A DNA stretch of 64,000 bases from Actinomycetes bacterium (GTDB taxonomy: Bacteria > Actinomycetota > Acidimicrobiia > Acidimicrobiales > RAAP-2). Positions 1 to 8,600 of the stretch are shown piece after piece. The position numbers and the translations under genes were made by a program. The stretch is taken from NCBI GenBank assembly GCA_021791615.1, contig JAJYWG010000156.1, positions 1 to 64,000 of the forward strand, given 5' to 3'. The notes beneath the pieces were generated by a model. That model made no database searches. It was not told where the DNA came from and saw only the letters and a program-made list of their open reading frames with translations. Every line of letters starts with the position of its first letter. The first letter of the stretch is position 1.

Positions 1-548
1 CTGGAAGTGCCTCCTTGATCCTGTCGGAAATGGCGTGTTTGCAACAACCATTTTCGCAGGCGGGGAGGCACTTTCCGCGGATGCGCGCTCGTTCAGTTCA
101 CGCAGTTGCGCGGTGGATTGAGGCTAAATGGTCCTCGACCAGCTCGATTCCTCCATACCCAGCGTCTGCGGCATCAACCAGCGCCCGGCGGAGCTCCTGG
201 GTGGCATAGGGCAGCAGGCTGTAGCAGTCCGGAGCAGGCATAAGGTGATGAAAGGGTAGACGAAGTCAACCAGTGAGCGCGACAGCTGCGGCGCGGACGT
301 CATAGGGTTGAGAAATGGCTGCTGCAGCGGAGGTGCTCGGGTATGCGCTCCGCGATCTCGTAGAGCGCGGCCAGGGTGGTCGATGCGTCATTGTAATCGG
401 GGCAGTCGGCCAGCCACACTGAGTGTGAGGTGTAGTCGAACACGGTGACAATCGCCGAGCGGTTGTAGGCGCTGGGATCAGTACCCTTCGAAATGCCAAG
501 TCGAGCGAGCCCGGCACGCCGACTGGCCCCAGCCAACTGGACCGCCAA
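1..548 (-). pseudogene. Remnants of a decayed, unrecognised gene
   Basis: Three reading-frame fragments follow each other on the minus strand, each cut by a stop or a frame change. About 548-300 encodes an 82-residue stretch containing YNRSAIVTVFDYTSHSVWLA. About 265-105 encodes a stretch containing LLPYATQELRRALVDAADAG. About 90-1 encodes a cysteine-rich stretch with CLPACENGCCKH. The codons are GC-rich at third positions, as in real genes of this genome, which suggests degenerate coding sequence rather than chance frames. The Cys cluster is loosely like the C-terminal cluster of DUF1998-type helicase-associated proteins, but I do not identify the family. It may continue beyond the left edge. 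From 549 to 887 I see no convincing gene. Confidence 0.25.
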
Positions 549-887
549 TTGCGACTATCCGCTGAGCCCGTTGCACGAACCCCGGAACGATTTGCGAAGT
601 ACGTGGTAGCGCGCGTGAGGTCTACTACCTGCCAGGCGCGATGGTGACAATCAGGGCCATGGCCCAAAATTTGCCTCCTTGCCCGCGCCGCAGGCTCCGA
701 ACGCTCCGAACGCCGCCAGCGGCAGGGCGCTGTCCCAAGGGGCGGAATTGGGGTTACGGTCTGCCTATCAGTCCGGTGCGCCTGCTGCAGTGCGCGTTCT
801 TTCGATCCGGGACCCCGGGTCGTCGGGAGCTCTGTCAGACGGAACGGCGGCGTTGTAGGTGCAGTCAACAAGAGACAGGAGAGAAAG

Positions 888-1277
888 ATGATCGGAGAAA
901 AGGTCGAGCAGTTCAAGGGCAAAGGCACTGATCTGGGTGCGCTCCAGGCACACATCGAGGAATTCTTTAAAAATGACGGGTTCACCGTGCAGACCTCGGC
1001 CCCCAGCGCGCACGGCGTGGCGATCCAGGCAAAGAAAGGCGGCTTCCTGCGGGGCGTCGTCGACGCCGACCGAGCGATGACGGTGGTGATCTCGGGTGCA
1101 CCGGACGATTTCACTGTTCGAGTCGGTGTCGGCAAGTGGTTGGAGCACCTGGGTGTCGCGGCACTCGAGACCTTGCTGCTCTCCGACCTTTTCCTCGTCG
1201 TCGATGTGGCCGAGAGTGCGTGGAACCTCGAGATCGAAGACAAGCTGGTGAAGGACTACACGTCGTTCATCGGATAG
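888..1277 (+). CDS. Small hypothetical protein, 129 aa
   Basis: This is a soluble, mixed alpha/beta protein of 129 residues with no signal peptide or membrane segment. A good ribosome binding site (AGGAGAG) lies just upstream of the ATG, which fixes the start. The N-terminal 35 residues are charged and helical (KVEQFKGKGTDLGALQAHIE), followed by alternating hydrophobic strands (GVAIQAKK, MTVVISG, FTVRVGVG) and a C-terminal segment of Leu/Val-rich helix and strand. It stands alone: the flanks are the remnant at the left edge and a tRNA. I do not recognise the family. The absence of catalytic motifs and the pattern of strands would fit a small binding or stress protein, but no function is assigned. 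Confidence 0.75.
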   Translation: MIGEKVEQFKGKGTDLGALQAHIEEFFKNDGFTVQTSAPSAHGVAIQAKKGGFLRGVVDADRAMTVVISGAPDDFTVRVGVGKWLEHLGVAALETLLLSDLFLVVDVAESAWNLEIEDKLVKDYTSFIG

Positions 1278-1678
1278 AAGCTGGCGGGTTCGGCCCCAAG
1301 GCTCTCCCAGGGTCCATGGGCAGTCCCCGGGCGCAGGTGCATGCCGGTGCCCCTCCGCTGTGACGCGGGCTCGGCATGCGCCTTCAGCGCCGCCGGCGCC
1401 CCCTTTGGCGTTTCCTGCCGATTCCCAGGTGCCACGCCACGGCTCTAGCTCGGCGCACACGGCGGGGCAGCCAACGATGCCGGAGTGGATGGCGCTCACG
1501 GTAGAAGAACATCACGAGGTACGCCCGGCGGCGCGGCAGAGGGTACGCCCGGCGACGGCGCCAAGGGGATGGAGGCTCGTCGCAGCGATCCGCTCAGCGG
1601 CACTCAAGGTCTGCTCGCCAGTCCGGGCATGTGCATTCCTCCTCCCCTCCACACACCACATCTCCACAGGATGTTTCG
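1278..1678. other. Gene-free stretch before tRNA-Pro
   Basis: About 400 bases without a supportable gene. Open frames here are short, lack ribosome binding sites, and one merely reads through the neighbouring tRNA. A short direct repeat (GGTACGCCCGGCG) occurs twice near 1518-1556. No clear promoter or terminator hairpin was found. Confidence 0.5.
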
Positions 1679-1756
1679 TGGTCGGGCTGCCGGGATTTGA
1701 ACCCGGGACCTCTTGACCCCCAGTCAAGCGCGCTAACCAAGCTGCGCCACAGCCCG
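1679..1756 (-). tRNA. tRNA-Pro (anticodon GGG), CCA encoded
   Basis: Read on the minus strand, the seven-base acceptor arms (CGGGCTG and CAGCCCG) pair perfectly. The D arm is GCGCAGCTTGGTTAGCGC. The anticodon stem CTTGA/TCAAG encloses the loop CTGGGGG, giving anticodon GGG. The T arm is CCGGG-TTCAAAT-CCCGG. Discriminator A is followed by an encoded CCA. It decodes CCC proline codons, a frequent codon in this GC-rich genome. Confidence 0.95.
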
Positions 1757-1845
1757 CCGAAGCGAATGCCAGTGTAGACCAGTGCGCAAAAGATCGGTCC
1801 CGGCATGGTGCACGGTGCTCCCCGCACGAGAGGAGATCCGTGGGA

Positions 1846-3093
1846 TCACCCGTCGAGAGTGCGCGCTGCCTCCAAAGTGGCCGTGATCAGGCGATGGCTC
1901 CGCTTGTCGCCGGCCATGCCGAGGGACATGCGGTTCATCACGTAGCCCATTCCCAAGCCGAGATCGGGATCTGCCCAGCCCACCGATCCACCCATCCCGT
2001 AATGCCCAAACGTGCGTGGTCCACCCATGCCGGACTCGGCGATGATCCCCCGGTTCAGCATGAACCCGAGCCCCCACTGGAGATCGAGGCCAAGGAGCAC
2101 ACGATCGGGTCCCTGGGTTTGCTGGACGAGTGCTTGGTCGAGTTGCTCGGCCGAGAGGAGGCGGTAGCTCCCGCCGTCGGGCAGGTGGATCTCTCCCACG
2201 CACGCACCGTAGAGAGCAGCGAGGGATCGTGCGTCGCACATCCCGTTCGCCGCCGGTATCTCTGCAGACCACAGTTCGGGGCTATCCCAGATCTTCTGGT
2301 CCGACAGCGCGCCACCTGGTGCACCGAGCGCCAGCATGAGCGGCCCTCCAGGCGCCAGGTAGGTCTTTGCTCGCTCGATCATCTCGGCGTCACCCGGTCC
2401 ATCTGCGCCGCTGGCGTCGATGCGGCCGCTGGCCAGTGCGTCGATGAACGACACGAGCCTGGCCGGCCGAGCATGCTCCGACGCAGGGAGCCCGACAAAG
2501 AAGCTCGCACCGAGCGGAGCAGTGATCGCGTCTCGCAAGTACGTCCCCACGCTCTTACCGCTCACCCGGCGGATGACCTCACCGACGAGCCAGCCGTACG
2601 TCGTTGCGTGGTACCCGTGGTCCGTGCCTGGCACCCACGAGGGCGCCTGTCCCTCCAATGCTCGGATCACGGGTTCCCACGCGAGTGCATCAGCGGTCGA
2701 CATCGTGCCGTCGATCCACGCCACGCCGGCTCGGTGGGACAAGAGGTCGGTCACGGTGACCGCCTCTTTGCCGGCCTGGGCAAACTCAGGCCAGTACTCG
2801 GCCACCGGTGCCCCCATATCGAGCAGTCCCTCCTGGGCCAGACGATTGGCGCACATTGCCGTCACCCCTTTGGTGGTCGAGTACACGAGGACGATCGTGT
2901 CCTCCTGCCAAGGGGCTCCATTCGTCACGTCGGCGGTGCCTCCCCACAGGTCGACGACCTTGCGACCTCGGTGATACGCGGCGAAAGCAGCGCCGACTTC
3001 GCCGTCGACCTCGAAATTGCGCTCGAAGGCGACTTGCACCGGTTCGAACCCCGGGGCCGTCCACCCGTTCGCATGCGTGCCTTTCGGGCTCAT
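1846..3093 (-). CDS. Serine hydrolase of the beta-lactamase (class C-like/EstB) family
   Basis: This 415-residue protein has the fold signature of penicillin-binding-protein-like esterases. The catalytic S-x-x-K motif is STTK at residues 72-75. The tyrosine motif region reads GYHATTYGWLVGEV, as in the EstB-type esterases. The C-terminal H-x-G equivalent lies in FGHYGMGGSVGWADP. No signal peptide is visible, so it probably acts in the cytoplasm as a carboxylesterase or similar hydrolase rather than as a true beta-lactamase. A strong ribosome binding site (GAGGAGGTG) precedes the ATG. It is the last gene of a minus-strand group with a methyltransferase and a MarR regulator. The natural substrate is unknown. 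Confidence 0.88.
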   Translation of the reverse strand: MSPKGTHANGWTAPGFEPVQVAFERNFEVDGEVGAAFAAYHRGRKVVDLWGGTADVTNGAPWQEDTIVLVYSTTKGVTAMCANRLAQEGLLDMGAPVAEYWPEFAQAGKEAVTVTDLLSHRAGVAWIDGTMSTADALAWEPVIRALEGQAPSWVPGTDHGYHATTYGWLVGEVIRRVSGKSVGTYLRDAITAPLGASFFVGLPASEHARPARLVSFIDALASGRIDASGADGPGDAEMIERAKTYLAPGGPLMLALGAPGGALSDQKIWDSPELWSAEIPAANGMCDARSLAALYGACVGEIHLPDGGSYRLLSAEQLDQALVQQTQGPDRVLLGLDLQWGLGFMLNRGIIAESGMGGPRTFGHYGMGGSVGWADPDLGLGMGYVMNRMSLGMAGDKRSHRLITATLEAARTLDG

Positions 3094-3156
3094 CGAGCAC
3101 CTCCTCTGTGCGTGGTCGCATCCATCGTCAGCCCCCGGTTCGCTCGGGATCGACCT

Positions 3157-3768
3157 TCATCGTCCTGTGTGCGGCCCCGCTGCGGCAAGCGGCGCGGGGC
3201 GGTTCACGGTACCCGCCCGCGGCCGGTGGACGGAGACGGCGTAGTCCGCCTCGGGCCGGTAGGGCGCTCGGTCCCAGGTGGCGTAGCGCTCCACCAGGTC
3301 GAGACCGGCATCTTCACAAGCTGCGTCGTACTCGTCGATCCCGTAGCCCCGACCGAGCTGGAAACCGCACACGAGGAGGCTCATCGCCCCTAAGTGAGCG
3401 GCACAGGCCTGGACGAGGGCACGGCGTTTGTCCGGCGGGCAGAAGATCGGCACGTTGCCGGCCATGACGACGAGGTCGAACTGTCGAGGCAGCTCCAGCT
3501 CGGTCATGTCCTCGTGGTGCCAAGTCAGGTCAGGAGCGAGACGCCGGGCCTCGGCGATCATCGAGGGGTCGGCATCGACTCCCACCACGTCGACGCCTCT
3601 CCGGGTGAGCTCGATGGCCACCCGCCCGCTACCGCAGCCGGCGTCGAGCACTGATCGAGGGCCGTAGCCCATGACGAACGCCGCTTCTCCGTGGACGTCG
3701 ATCCCTCTGCTGGCCATCGCGTCAAAGCGAGCCTGGTACTCCCTCCCATCCCACGACCCCATTTGCAT
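3157..3768 (-). CDS. Class I SAM-dependent methyltransferase
   Basis: A 203-residue protein with a Rossmann-type SAM-binding core. Motif I is VLDAGCGSGR (about residues 40-49), the acidic motif II residue follows in VVGVDADPSMI, and the region QFDLVVMAGNVPIF corresponds to motif IV. Length and motifs fit the large Methyltransf_25/11 group of small-molecule methyltransferases, in which the substrate cannot be predicted from sequence. Its start lies 6 bases after the stop of the MarR gene, so the two are almost certainly co-transcribed. The serine hydrolase follows 63 bases downstream. Confidence 0.88.
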   Translation of the reverse strand: MQMGSWDGREYQARFDAMASRGIDVHGEAAFVMGYGPRSVLDAGCGSGRVAIELTRRGVDVVGVDADPSMIAEARRLAPDLTWHHEDMTELELPRQFDLVVMAGNVPIFCPPDKRRALVQACAAHLGAMSLLVCGFQLGRGYGIDEYDAACEDAGLDLVERYATWDRAPYRPEADYAVSVHRPRAGTVNRPAPLAAAGPHTGR

Positions 3769-3774
3769 CTCGGG

Positions 3775-4368
3775 TCACCCGTCCGTGTCTCGAGGCAGCC
3801 CGAGACGGCCATGTCCCGCGCCCGGGGCCTCTTCGGGAGCGTCGAAGCGGGTGACGACGCGCTCGAGGAGGCCGACGAGCACATCGAGATCGCCGTCGCC
3901 GAGCACGGCGAATGCCTCTTCGAGCACCCGCCGCTGGTGGGTGACGAAGCGCTCGGCCAGCTCGCGCGAGAGGTCCGAGGGGACGATACGGACGACACGG
4001 CGGTCCTCGGGGTCTTCCGCCCGCTCGATGAGACGGTGGCGCACCAGGCGGTCAACGAGCGCCGTCGCCGCACTCTCGGAGATCCTGAGGGCCTCGGCAA
4101 GCCGGCTCATGGTGAGCCCGTCGGGCTGGACCAGGCGCACCGCCTCGAGCTGGTGCAGGGTGATCGAGCCCAACTCGGCGGTGAGCTCTGGTGGCTTGGT
4201 GGCCCGCACTCGCGTCTGGATAGCGGGCAAGAGCTCCGCGAGGCGATCCAACTGCCCGGCGCGCCCAGACGTCGCTCCCCGGTCGTCGGCGCGGCCGGTG
4301 GCCGCGGTGCTCGCGGCACGGTCCGGGCCGGCCGTTCCCGGTCGGGCCGAAGCCGAGCTACGCGCCAC
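3775..4368 (-). CDS. MarR-family transcriptional regulator
   Basis: A 197-residue protein with a disordered Ala/Gly/Arg-rich N-terminus of about 45 residues, followed by a winged helix domain. The helix-turn-helix and wing are visible in LTMSRLAEALRISESAATAL and AEDPEDRRVVRI, the latter being the conserved wing with DxRxxxV/I. It lies divergently from a DHA2-type exporter, the usual MarR arrangement, and the shared intergenic region carries an inverted repeat over a consensus -10 box. It therefore probably represses the exporter and its own operon until a ligand binds. The start is a GTG; a shorter protein starting nearer the domain is possible. Confidence 0.9.
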   Translation of the reverse strand: MARSSASARPGTAGPDRAASTAATGRADDRGATSGRAGQLDRLAELLPAIQTRVRATKPPELTAELGSITLHQLEAVRLVQPDGLTMSRLAEALRISESAATALVDRLVRHRLIERAEDPEDRRVVRIVPSDLSRELAERFVTHQRRVLEEAFAVLGDGDLDVLVGLLERVVTRFDAPEEAPGAGHGRLGLPRDTDG

Positions 4369-4421
4369 GGCACGACCTCCGGTGAGGACCGACCTCGGCC
4401 ACGGGTTGGTGCATGACTCTC

Positions 4422-4439
4422 ATACTTCGACAGTATAAT
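4422..4439 (+). promoter_or_regulatory. Candidate exporter promoter -10 box overlapped by MarR operator
   Basis: A perfect inverted repeat, ATACT-5 bases-AGTAT (4422-4436), overlaps a consensus TATAAT (4434-4439). The transcription start would fall near 4446, leaving a leader of about 24 bases with the ribosome binding site GGAGCAGG before the ATG at 4470. No good -35 is seen at the standard distance; TTGGTG at 4406 is too far. A repressor bound here would block RNA polymerase directly. The location between a MarR gene and an exporter makes it the natural operator candidate. Confidence 0.55.
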
Positions 4440-4469
4440 AGTCCGCACAGCGAGAAATGGAGCAGGTGA

Positions 4470-6416
4470 ATGACCGAAAGCAAGGAGAGCCTGAGCGGGA
4501 ACGCCATGGCCGCGCCGGGGACGCCGGGCGCGGATGCGGCCGGGCACGCAAGCCCACCGCGTCCGGACCGCTACAAGTGGGTCGCCCTGTCCAACACGAC
4601 GATCGGCATCCTCATGGCCGCGATCGACGGCTCGGCGCTCATCATCGCCCTCCCGGCCATCTTCCGGGGGATCCACCTCAACCCTCTCGACCCTGCCAAC
4701 TTCTCCTACCTGCTGTGGGTCCTCATGGGCTACATGCTGGTGGTCGCCGTCCTCGTTGTCACCGTCGGGCGGCTCGGGGACATCTTCGGTCGGGTGCGCA
4801 CGTACAACCTCGGGTTCGTCGTGTTCACCGTCGCCTCGGCCTTCCTGGCGTTCGAACCCTGGCACGGGTCCACCGGGGCGCTGGCCTTCATCATCGTCCG
4901 CATGGTCCAAGGCGTGGGAGCGTCGTTCCTGTTCGCGAACTCCGGGGCGATTCTCACTGACGCGTTCCCCGCAGAGGAGCGCGGCATGGCGATGGGGGTC
5001 AACACCATCGCCGGGATCGTCGGGAGCTTTATCGGCCTGGTGCTGGGCGGTGTGCTGGCGAGCATCGACTGGCGTCTCGTCTTCCTCATCAACGTGCCGA
5101 TCGGGATCTTCGCCACGCTCTGGGCCTACTGGAAGCTCGAAGAGCGCGGCATTCGCACTCCTTCTCGGATCGACTGGGTCGGGAACATCACCTTTGGCGC
5201 GGGGCTCACGGCGATCCTCGTCGGCATCACCTACGGGATCCGACCCTACGGGCACGACACGATGGGGTGGACCAGCCCGCTGGTCTTGTCGTGCATCATC
5301 GGCGGGGTCGCCCTGCTGGGGGCGTTCGCGCTGATCGAGAACAAGGTGTCCGACCCGATGTTCAAGATGTCGCTCTTCCGGATCCGGGCGTTCACCGCCG
5401 GGAACATCGCGAGCCTTCTGGCGGCGATCGGTCGTGGCGGTCTCATGTTCATCCTGGTGATCTGGCTCCAGGGCATCTGGCTCCCGCTCCACGGCTACAC
5501 CTACTCGGTGACCCCGCTGTGGGCCGGGATCTACCTTCTCCCGTTCACCTTCGGCTTCCTGGTTGCGAGCCCCCTGGCCGGCGCCCTCTCGGACCGTTTC
5601 GGTGCTCGGTACTTCGCCACCGGCGGCATGCTCCTGGCTGCGGTCTCGTTCGGGTTGTTCCTGGTGATCCCCGTGGACTTCTCCTACCCGGTCTTCGCCG
5701 TCCTCGCCCTCGTGAACGGAGCGGCCATGGGCCTGTTCGCCGCGCCGAACATGGCGGCGATCATGAACTCGGCCCCTGCCGAGCACCGGGGTGCGGCATC
5801 TGGGATGCGCACGACGTTCATGAACACCGGGATGCCCCTGTCCATGGGGGTGTTCTTCTCGCTCATGATCGTCGGACTGGCATCGAGCATGCCGTCGACC
5901 CTCTTCAAGGGGCTGACCGCCCATGGCGTGCCGTCAGCTTCGGCGGCGGCCCTCGCCCACCTCCCGCCCATGGGGTACCTGTTCGCCAGCTTCCTCGGCT
6001 ACAACCCGATGGCCCAGCTTCTCGGCCCCCATGTCCTCAAGCAGGTCGGTCCGGCGGCATCGAGCACGCTCACGGGCAAGACGTTCTTCCCGAGCCTCAT
6101 CTCCGGACCGTTCCACCACGGCTTGGTGGTGGTCTTCGTGTTCGCTCTCGTGATGTGTCTCCTGGCCGCGGCGGCGTCCTGGATGCGAGGTGAGCACCGG
6201 ATCCTCGAGTCGGCTCGGTACGTGGGGTCGGCGCCCGGGATGGCAGCGCACGACGCGGCCGCCCATGACGAGGACGGTGCCGGTACAGCCCGTGGTCCGA
6301 CTGTTCCCGAGCTGGTGGGTGCCGGGGCCGATAGCGCGAGCGGCAACGGCATCGCGCAGGAGAGTGGCAACGGCAGCACCGCCGAGCCGGCCCGCTCGCC
6401 CGGCCTCAGCCGATAG
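4470..6416 (+). CDS. DHA2-type MFS drug/solute exporter
   Basis: A 648-residue membrane protein of the major facilitator superfamily. The N-terminal 40 residues are hydrophilic, then about 14 transmembrane segments follow, the count typical of the DHA2 (EmrB/QacA) family. The loop 2-3 motif A reads GRLGDIFGRVR, and the motif C region is visible in IAGIVGSFIGLVLGG. A cytoplasmic tail of about 85 residues rich in Ala, Gly and Ser ends the protein, which makes it longer than the usual 500 residues. It is proton-driven and exports amphipathic compounds in characterised relatives. Control by the divergent MarR gene is inferred from the operator-like site. Convergent with the carbonic-anhydrase-like gene, with only 6 bases between the stops. 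Confidence 0.9.
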   Translation: MTESKESLSGNAMAAPGTPGADAAGHASPPRPDRYKWVALSNTTIGILMAAIDGSALIIALPAIFRGIHLNPLDPANFSYLLWVLMGYMLVVAVLVVTVGRLGDIFGRVRTYNLGFVVFTVASAFLAFEPWHGSTGALAFIIVRMVQGVGASFLFANSGAILTDAFPAEERGMAMGVNTIAGIVGSFIGLVLGGVLASIDWRLVFLINVPIGIFATLWAYWKLEERGIRTPSRIDWVGNITFGAGLTAILVGITYGIRPYGHDTMGWTSPLVLSCIIGGVALLGAFALIENKVSDPMFKMSLFRIRAFTAGNIASLLAAIGRGGLMFILVIWLQGIWLPLHGYTYSVTPLWAGIYLLPFTFGFLVASPLAGALSDRFGARYFATGGMLLAAVSFGLFLVIPVDFSYPVFAVLALVNGAAMGLFAAPNMAAIMNSAPAEHRGAASGMRTTFMNTGMPLSMGVFFSLMIVGLASSMPSTLFKGLTAHGVPSASAAALAHLPPMGYLFASFLGYNPMAQLLGPHVLKQVGPAASSTLTGKTFFPSLISGPFHHGLVVVFVFALVMCLLAAAASWMRGEHRILESARYVGSAPGMAAHDAAAHDEDGAGTARGPTVPELVGAGADSASGNGIAQESGNGSTAEPARSPGLSR

Positions 6417-6422
6417 CCATCA

Positions 6423-6965
6423 TCAGTCCAAGCGACGCAGTCCCGTTCGGTAGCGGCGGGCATTGGCAACGTACTCGTCGGCCGACAGGCGGATGATGTC
6501 CAAATTCGAAGCAGCGAGGCGAACCGTCGCGGGAACCCCTAAGGCCAGTGCTCCAGGCGGGACTGCCATGCGGTTGGGCACGACGGCATTGGCGCCGACC
6601 GTTGCCCCGGTGCCGATCACGGCGTGGTGGAGCACGATCGACCCGGACCCGACCAGCGAGTCGTCTTCGAGGGTGCAGCCTTCCAGGTGGGCGACGTGAC
6701 CGATCACGCACCCCGAACCCACGACCGTCGGGAACCCGGGGCCGGCATGGATGACGGTCCCGTCCTGCACCGACGAACGCTTTCCGATGGTGATAGTGCC
6801 ATAGTCCCCGCGCAGGACGGCCCCTGGCCATACGGACGCATCTGGTCCGATCGCCACGTCACCGATCACGACTGCGTCGGGATGCACGTAGGCAGCAGGG
6901 TCGATGGCCGGCACGCGCCCGTCAAGCTGGTAGATCGCCATACACAGCAACGCTACGCCCTTCAT
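6423..6965 (-). CDS. Gamma-carbonic-anhydrase-like hexapeptide-repeat protein
   Basis: A 180-residue left-handed beta-helix protein with hexapeptide repeats such as VIGDVAIGPDASVW and GAVIGTGATVGANAVV. In gamma carbonic anhydrases three histidines bind the metal. The first is kept (VIHAGPGF) and the second in IGHVAHLEGC, but the third position, normally LHGC, is Glu here, while an extra His occurs two residues earlier. It may thus bind metal differently or have lost hydratase activity. Homologues usually begin at MAIYQLDG, so the start could be 24 bases further in (6941). It is the last gene of a minus-strand run after der and a zinc-ribbon protein. Confidence 0.82.
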   Translation of the reverse strand: MKGVALLCMAIYQLDGRVPAIDPAAYVHPDAVVIGDVAIGPDASVWPGAVLRGDYGTITIGKRSSVQDGTVIHAGPGFPTVVGSGCVIGHVAHLEGCTLEDDSLVGSGSIVLHHAVIGTGATVGANAVVPNRMAVPPGALALGVPATVRLAASNLDIIRLSADEYVANARRYRTGLRRLD

Positions 6966-6992
6966 GGCGGAGTGGGCGTACGCGACGCCCGT

Positions 6993-7196
6993 TCACGCGT
7001 GGTGCACGACCCAGGTGATCCCCTGATATGCCCTGTAGCCCAGATAGATGATCGAGGCGACGATCATCGCCTTGAAGTACCAGGGCACGGGACGGTGATC
7101 GTCTTCGTCCAGCGGGTTGCCGCAGGTGGGACATGAGCCGGTGTCGTCGAGATCTTCTTCCTCGACGAGTTGATCACACTCTTCGCACCAGGGCAT
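6993..7196 (-). CDS. Zinc-ribbon single-span membrane protein, 67 aa
   Basis: A small protein with two CxxC pairs (CEEC near residue 4 and CPTC near residue 22) that should hold one zinc ion, an acidic linker, and one C-terminal transmembrane helix (MIVASIIYLGYRAYQGITWV). A clear ribosome binding site, GAGGAGGA, precedes the ATG. It begins 13 bases after the der stop and is probably co-transcribed with it. This ribbon-plus-helix design is common in actinobacterial hypothetical proteins; the role is unknown, perhaps anchoring or assembly. Confidence 0.8.
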   Translation of the reverse strand: MPWCEECDQLVEEEDLDDTGSCPTCGNPLDEDDHRPVPWYFKAMIVASIIYLGYRAYQGITWVVHHA

Positions 7197-7208
7197 CTTC
7201 GATCCTCC

Positions 7209-8600
7209 TCAGCGCCCTCCGCTGGTCCGCACCCGGAGCTTCAGCGGCGTCGTGCCCAGATCGAGGTCTTCACGAAGGCGGCGCTCGACGTAGCGCAAGT
7301 AGGTCTGGGGAAGCCGTCCGGTCGCGAACAGCGTGAAGGTCGGCGGGTCGATGGCTCCTTGCACCCCGTAACGGATCCGCGCCCTCGGCGCGCTTTGGGC
7401 TTCCTGGATGGCCTTGAGGGCGCGGTTGAGCACCCCGGTGGGCACCCGATGGTGGTACGCGCTCACCGTGTCGCGGATTGCCGGGACCACTCGATGGACG
7501 CCGCGGCCTGATGAAGCCGAGACCTTGAGCACCGGAGCCATTCCGACGAATGCCAGGCGCTCACCGATCCCTTCGAGGATCTCCTCTCGTGTGGCGGTAC
7601 CGACCAGGTCCCACTTGTTCACGACAACGACCGCGGCCGTTCCCGAGACGCCGATCCGCTCGGCAAGGCGCTGGTCCTGGTGGGTTGCGCCGACGGTCGC
7701 GTCGATGACCAGGAGCGCCACGTCAGCCCGGTCGAGAGCGTCGAGAGCACGGATCACCGAGTACGACTCCACTCCCCTCTCGGTGCGGGCCGGCCGGCGC
7801 ATCCCTGCGGTGTCGATGAACACGAGATCGCCGTCCGGGGTGCTCACCAGCGTGTCGATGGTGTCACGGGTGGTGCCGGGAAGGTCGTGGACGATCGAGC
7901 GCTCTTGGCCGATGAGGCGGTTGAACAGCGTCGACTTTCCGACGTTTGGCCGTCCGACGAGGGCAACGCTGGGCGGGCGGGCGTGCTCGTCGAGGCCCGC
8001 CGGCCCGTCAAGAGCCGTCAGCCCGTCGAGAGCCGTCAGCTCATCGAGGCCCGTCGGGCCGCCGGGCGCCGGAGACAGCTCGGAGAGCAAGCGGACCACC
8101 TCGTCCAGAAGGTCGCCGGATCCCCGGCCGTGGATGGCGCTCACGGGCCAGGGATCACCCATCCCGAGGGAGAGGAACTCCCAGGCTGCAGGTTCACGAG
8201 CGGTGTCGTCGACCTTGTTCGCCACCAGGCGCACTGGTACGCCGGTGCGCAGGACGGTCCGAGCGGCAGCTCGGTCGTCCTCGGTGAGACCGACGTTCAC
8301 ATCCACGACGAAGAGCACCAGGTCCGCCGCCGCCAGGGACTCCTCCGCTCTCCTGCTCACCTTGGCGTCGAGCGCGTCCCCCCTCGCGACCCACCCTCCC
8401 GTGTCCATGAGGCGAAACGGCGTCCCACCCCACTCGGCGTCGATCTCCTTGGGGTCCCGGGTGACACCCGGAGACTCCTCGACGACCGCCACTCGATGCC
8501 CGGCGATCCGGTTCACGAGAGATGATTTGCCCACGTTCGGCCTTCCGGCGACGACGACGAGAGGTCGATGGGAACGTGGCACAGGGCGCGTCCTCGTCAC
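7209..8600 (-). CDS. der: Ribosome-associated GTPase Der (EngA)
   Basis: Der has two tandem GTPase domains and a C-terminal KH-like domain and helps assemble the 50S ribosomal subunit. Both P-loops are present: [10 protein letters not shown] near residue 19 and [12 protein letters not shown] near residue 230. Each domain has its G3 (DTGG, DTAG) and NKxD motif (NKVDD, NKWDL). The KH-like end has [20 protein letters not shown]. The 463-residue length is slightly above average because the linker between the GTPase domains carries a repetitive LTALDG sequence. The GTG start overlaps the stop of the upstream radical SAM gene (GTGA), implying translational coupling; a longer open frame upstream is not coding. 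Confidence 0.95.
   Translation of the reverse strand: MTRTRPVPRSHRPLVVVAGRPNVGKSSLVNRIAGHRVAVVEESPGVTRDPKEIDAEWGGTPFRLMDTGGWVARGDALDAKVSRRAEESLAAADLVLFVVDVNVGLTEDDRAAARTVLRTGVPVRLVANKVDDTAREPAAWEFLSLGMGDPWPVSAIHGRGSGDLLDEVVRLLSELSPAPGGPTGLDELTALDGLTALDGPAGLDEHARPPSVALVGRPNVGKSTLFNRLIGQERSIVHDLPGTTRDTIDTLVSTPDGDLVFIDTAGMRRPARTERGVESYSVIRALDALDRADVALLVIDATVGATHQDQRLAERIGVSGTAAVVVVNKWDLVGTATREEILEGIGERLAFVGMAPVLKVSASSGRGVHRVVPAIRDTVSAYHHRVPTGVLNRALKAIQEAQSAPRARIRYGVQGAIDPPTFTLFATGRLPQTYLRYVERRLREDLDLGTTPLKLRVRTSGGR

Noticed and set aside
1512..1727. Minus-strand frame beginning TGGQEVPGSNPGSPTT
   Set aside because: It reads through tRNA-Pro; this peptide pattern is typical of spurious genes over tRNAs.
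1846..3093. Beta-lactamase resistance gene
   Set aside because: No signal peptide, and the motifs match the EstB-type esterase group rather than class C beta-lactamases.
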